A program made the translations under genes and the position numbers. From Sipunculus nudus (lineage: Eukaryota > Annelida > Sipuncula > Golfingiida > Sipunculidae), in the NCBI GenBank assembly GCA_026874595.1, contig CM049307.1, positions 59,344,870 through 59,408,869 on the forward strand: 64,000 bases of DNA. The letters run 5' to 3'. Below, in pieces: positions 61,190 through 64,000 of the stretch. The notes under the pieces are model-generated. The model ran no database searches. It saw only the letters and a program-made list of their open reading frames with translations, and was not told where the DNA came from. Each line of letters begins with the position of its first letter. Position 1 is the stretch's first letter.

Positions 61190-64000
61190 GTGAGTCTCTG
61201 TATTGTTTAAGTCAGTAACAATATATGCAGGATAAAATCTCCTTGCAGTCAGAAAAATTAGGTCACAGTGACCTATATTATGTGAGCTACACAACAAAAA
61301 CCAAATAGTATATTATTATCAGTTATCAAATTATATTGAGTAATTTTTCTGTTCCAGTAAAATATATATCTTTGAATGCCCATTGCTGAATATTTTTACA
61401 ATTTATAGTCATACTCCTAATTAAAGAGTAAATGAGATAGGAATAATATTAGAGGATTATTTATGTGATTTTATATTGTTATTAATATACATCAAACAGA
61501 ACCACCCTTATGATGGTATGAGGGGAGTTATTTTTAGTTCATGTGTTTTCCATTAACTGTTTGCAGAAGTTTCATTTTAATTAGTGTGTTGAGTTATGTC
61601 TTTAAAGGTTATATTACCTGTAGATCAAGACCTAATCAGGGTGGATTCATTTAGCTAGAAAAGCTGGGAAAATGTTCACTGATGTGAAAGCTGGTTAAAT
61701 AGATGTCAAGAATGTAGGGGTATAGAGTTGTTTAAAGGGACTGCAGCTCAGAAAGAGAGATATGGGCACCAAGTGTACTCCTGCAAAGTAGGGCATCGAC
61801 TTATGTATGACATATCTAATAACCAGTGTCAGTTATGGACATCATTTGTTGTCCACCCCTTCTCCTATGATTGTGATGTTTTGAGTGAAGTATATGTGTA
61901 ACTCTGATGTTCAGTTGTGATTACTGTGTTTGATGGTCCATTATTATAATGATCTGTAACTAGGTTGTTGAAATAAGAAGCCATAAGTGTGATGTTCAAC
62001 AGAATAAACAATATGTAAATATACAAAGTTTTCTCCTAAAGTAATATTATGACTGTAGTTCATCCTCTCAGTAACAACCATCCATCAAACTAATATGAGA
62101 TTAATTAAATGTATGTTGTGCATCAGTTCTGAAGCTAAAATTGCACCTAAGCCTCAATAAAATATACCTTTTATGATTGATCCAGTGATAATACTAATAA
62201 ACAGAACAAGACAGTGATAATTTTATAAAAAGTTATTGAAGCCCATATCCATAATCTGTTGAAGCCATTAGATAACACATTGTATATATCCAGTTGAATA
62301 GTCAACTTACGACAGACACAGCTGTGTCAACAAGGATTGTGTTCTCACGGCCAGGTGTACGGTAGATGTTAATTACCACTGAATAAGTGCAGGCTAGACC
62401 ACACTGGATCAGCTCCTGATCTGAGTGATGGATTGTATTACCTGAGCCTATATGTCGGATCAATAGTAAATTAGAAGTCCTTGTTACAGTGGCCTTTGCA
62501 GGAAGAGCAGGTGATTAATCAATTATGCCATACAGCTGGGATTAATTTAACACCGTGTAATACAATGTATAGTTGTCAGGGACAGTGCATCACTTAATAT
62601 ATGACCAAACATCCACACATAGGCCAGAGTAACACATAAATTCAATGTATAAATTGTTTAATGAACCTTTATGGTTCAGTTTAAACTACATAAAGATAGA
62701 TAAATTTTGTACTTTTCTACACTTTTAAACTTGATTTTATATAAATGACAATAACCAAGTATTAAGTGAAGAATTTTTCATCAGAGTTATATTTTATGAA
62801 ACTTAATTATTTGCTGATATCTTAATGATATAAGTTTATGCATACCACCATTAAATTTTATTTAACTCCAGTAAATACAGAGAAAAACAGGTAAAAATAT
62901 GTAACCGGTAATAGTTGTTTTCCTCTTATTTGATGTTGACATGAAAAATGTCCTCAGGGCAAAAAAATAAAAGGTATGGTTCTCAGGCACTGCCCACATC
63001 AATTTTAAACCCCCGCAATAAAGCTACATAAACTTACCAATTTTGAGCTCCAGCAGCTCAGAGTCATTTCTTTCAGGAAGATAAAGAGTTATGTCATATG
63101 ATCAGAAGTTTTCCCTGATCATATGACATTTTTATCAAAACATAGAAATATAAGTGAAAAAAAAATTATTACCCGCCCGCATTGGTTATAACCAAATCTT
63201 ATTTTTTTTTGCCTAAGGTAATGCACTGGGACATGTATACATGGGAACAAATTAAAAGGCAGGTGGAAATAATAACGTGCTTATCCTGTAGAAATTGTTT
63301 ATTCTAAACAAATCAGACAAAGGTAAGATGTTTTATAGTACAGTTTTCATTGAAAGTTTGTGTGGTCAGTTTATAAATAGGGGTGTAACGATGCCACAAA
63401 TCATTGATACAGTTAAATTGTATTCAGTTCATAACCTCTGAGTCAGTTTTGGTGGTTACTTTATTATATGTACCATCTCAAAATCCTCATTGAGCAGTTA
63501 ACTTTGATGTTAACACTTCAATATCAAGACTGTAATGTGCATATGCTCAAGATCCAGTTAAAAAAAAGTCTGCCAGATACTGAAATTCTTATGTAGCCGT
63601 AAGTATGCCCTAGGAAGATCGCAAGGTACCCTTACAAATAACATAAGAACTCTAGGGCCATTGTATGACAAAAATGATCACATTTTCTCAAGAATTCCTC
63701 AGTTGCTCTTGCAAATTGTGAAAAAAAATGTCTGCAAACTCTAGAATTCGTAGGAACTGGGAGATTTGTAGGAACCCATCTTTCGTACGAATCTTTGTGA
63801 CCATAGCATAAGGTGCAAGTTAGTCTTGTATGAGAAAGTGAATATACGCAAAACAAATATTTACAAGAAGCACTCAAGTTCAGTGTCATCCAGGAAGGGT
63901 GTTTTTTCTTCCATCAAGCTTGCCAGTGTGTTTTATCATATCCATGGACACAAAGTAATCTTCAGGATAGAGGTATTGACTACTCCTTGAAAGTGTGTTT
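61190..64000. other. Start of a further myosin intron, to the window edge
   Basis: The donor at 61190 is strong and no later exon was recognised. The sequence is AT-rich. A perfect hairpin lies at 63092-63128: TGTCATATGATCAG and its inverse, 14-bp arms, 9-nt loop. Confidence 0.5.

Overview
The window looks like nuclear DNA from an animal, most likely a mollusc and probably a bivalve. It is AT-rich, holds one protein gene split into small exons with GT-AG introns, and is crowded with transposable elements. The bivalve guess is inference. It rests on a pearl-like (Helentron-type) element with a 180-bp tandem core, a tRNA-Leu-primed Ty3/Gypsy element, and families with (GTCC)n cores. No bacterial-style operons, rRNA, functional tRNA or CRISPR arrays were seen.

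Host gene. Eighteen consecutive plus-strand exons between 13356 and 61189 join in frame to 789 codons of an unconventional myosin, best matched to class XV. They cover most of the motor domain (P-loop, switch I, switch II, actin-binding and converter regions), three IQ motifs, and the start of a charged helix. The 5' end (the start of the motor and anything before it) was not found in 1-13355. The 3' end (tail, expected MyTH4/FERM type) lies beyond 64000. Almost everything else from 13420 onward is intron.

Mobile elements by region. 1-13.4 kb: a 626-bp MITE; a 2.6-kb family copy (A) with a pearl-like element nested in it; further 3' ends of the same superfamily; a MITE; and a fold-back element. 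Intron 1 (13.4-19.2 kb): a diverged third copy (C) interrupted by a 1.6-kb TIR transposon, plus two CAGTG-ended MITEs. Intron 3 (19.9-35.0 kb): several MITEs, a cluster of CRE-like sites, and a complete Ty3/Gypsy retrotransposon with identical LTRs and an open 1391-codon gag-pol frame, so probably a young insertion. Introns 6 and 7: a MITE and a tRNA-derived SINE with an exact 11-bp target duplication. Intron 15: a RecQ-like helicase fragment and a 37-bp minisatellite that runs almost to the splice acceptor. Intron 16: a decayed DIRS-type tyrosine-recombinase retrotransposon that still shows inverted terminal repeats and an internal complementary region. Intron 17 (52.5-61.1 kb): a TIR transposon inside a TA microsatellite and a full-length, uninterrupted copy B of the 2.6-kb family.

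Most of the novelty lies in element architecture and nesting. Comparing copies A, B and C gives natural empty sites that define the ends of two nested insertions. No clearly new multi-gene system was found.
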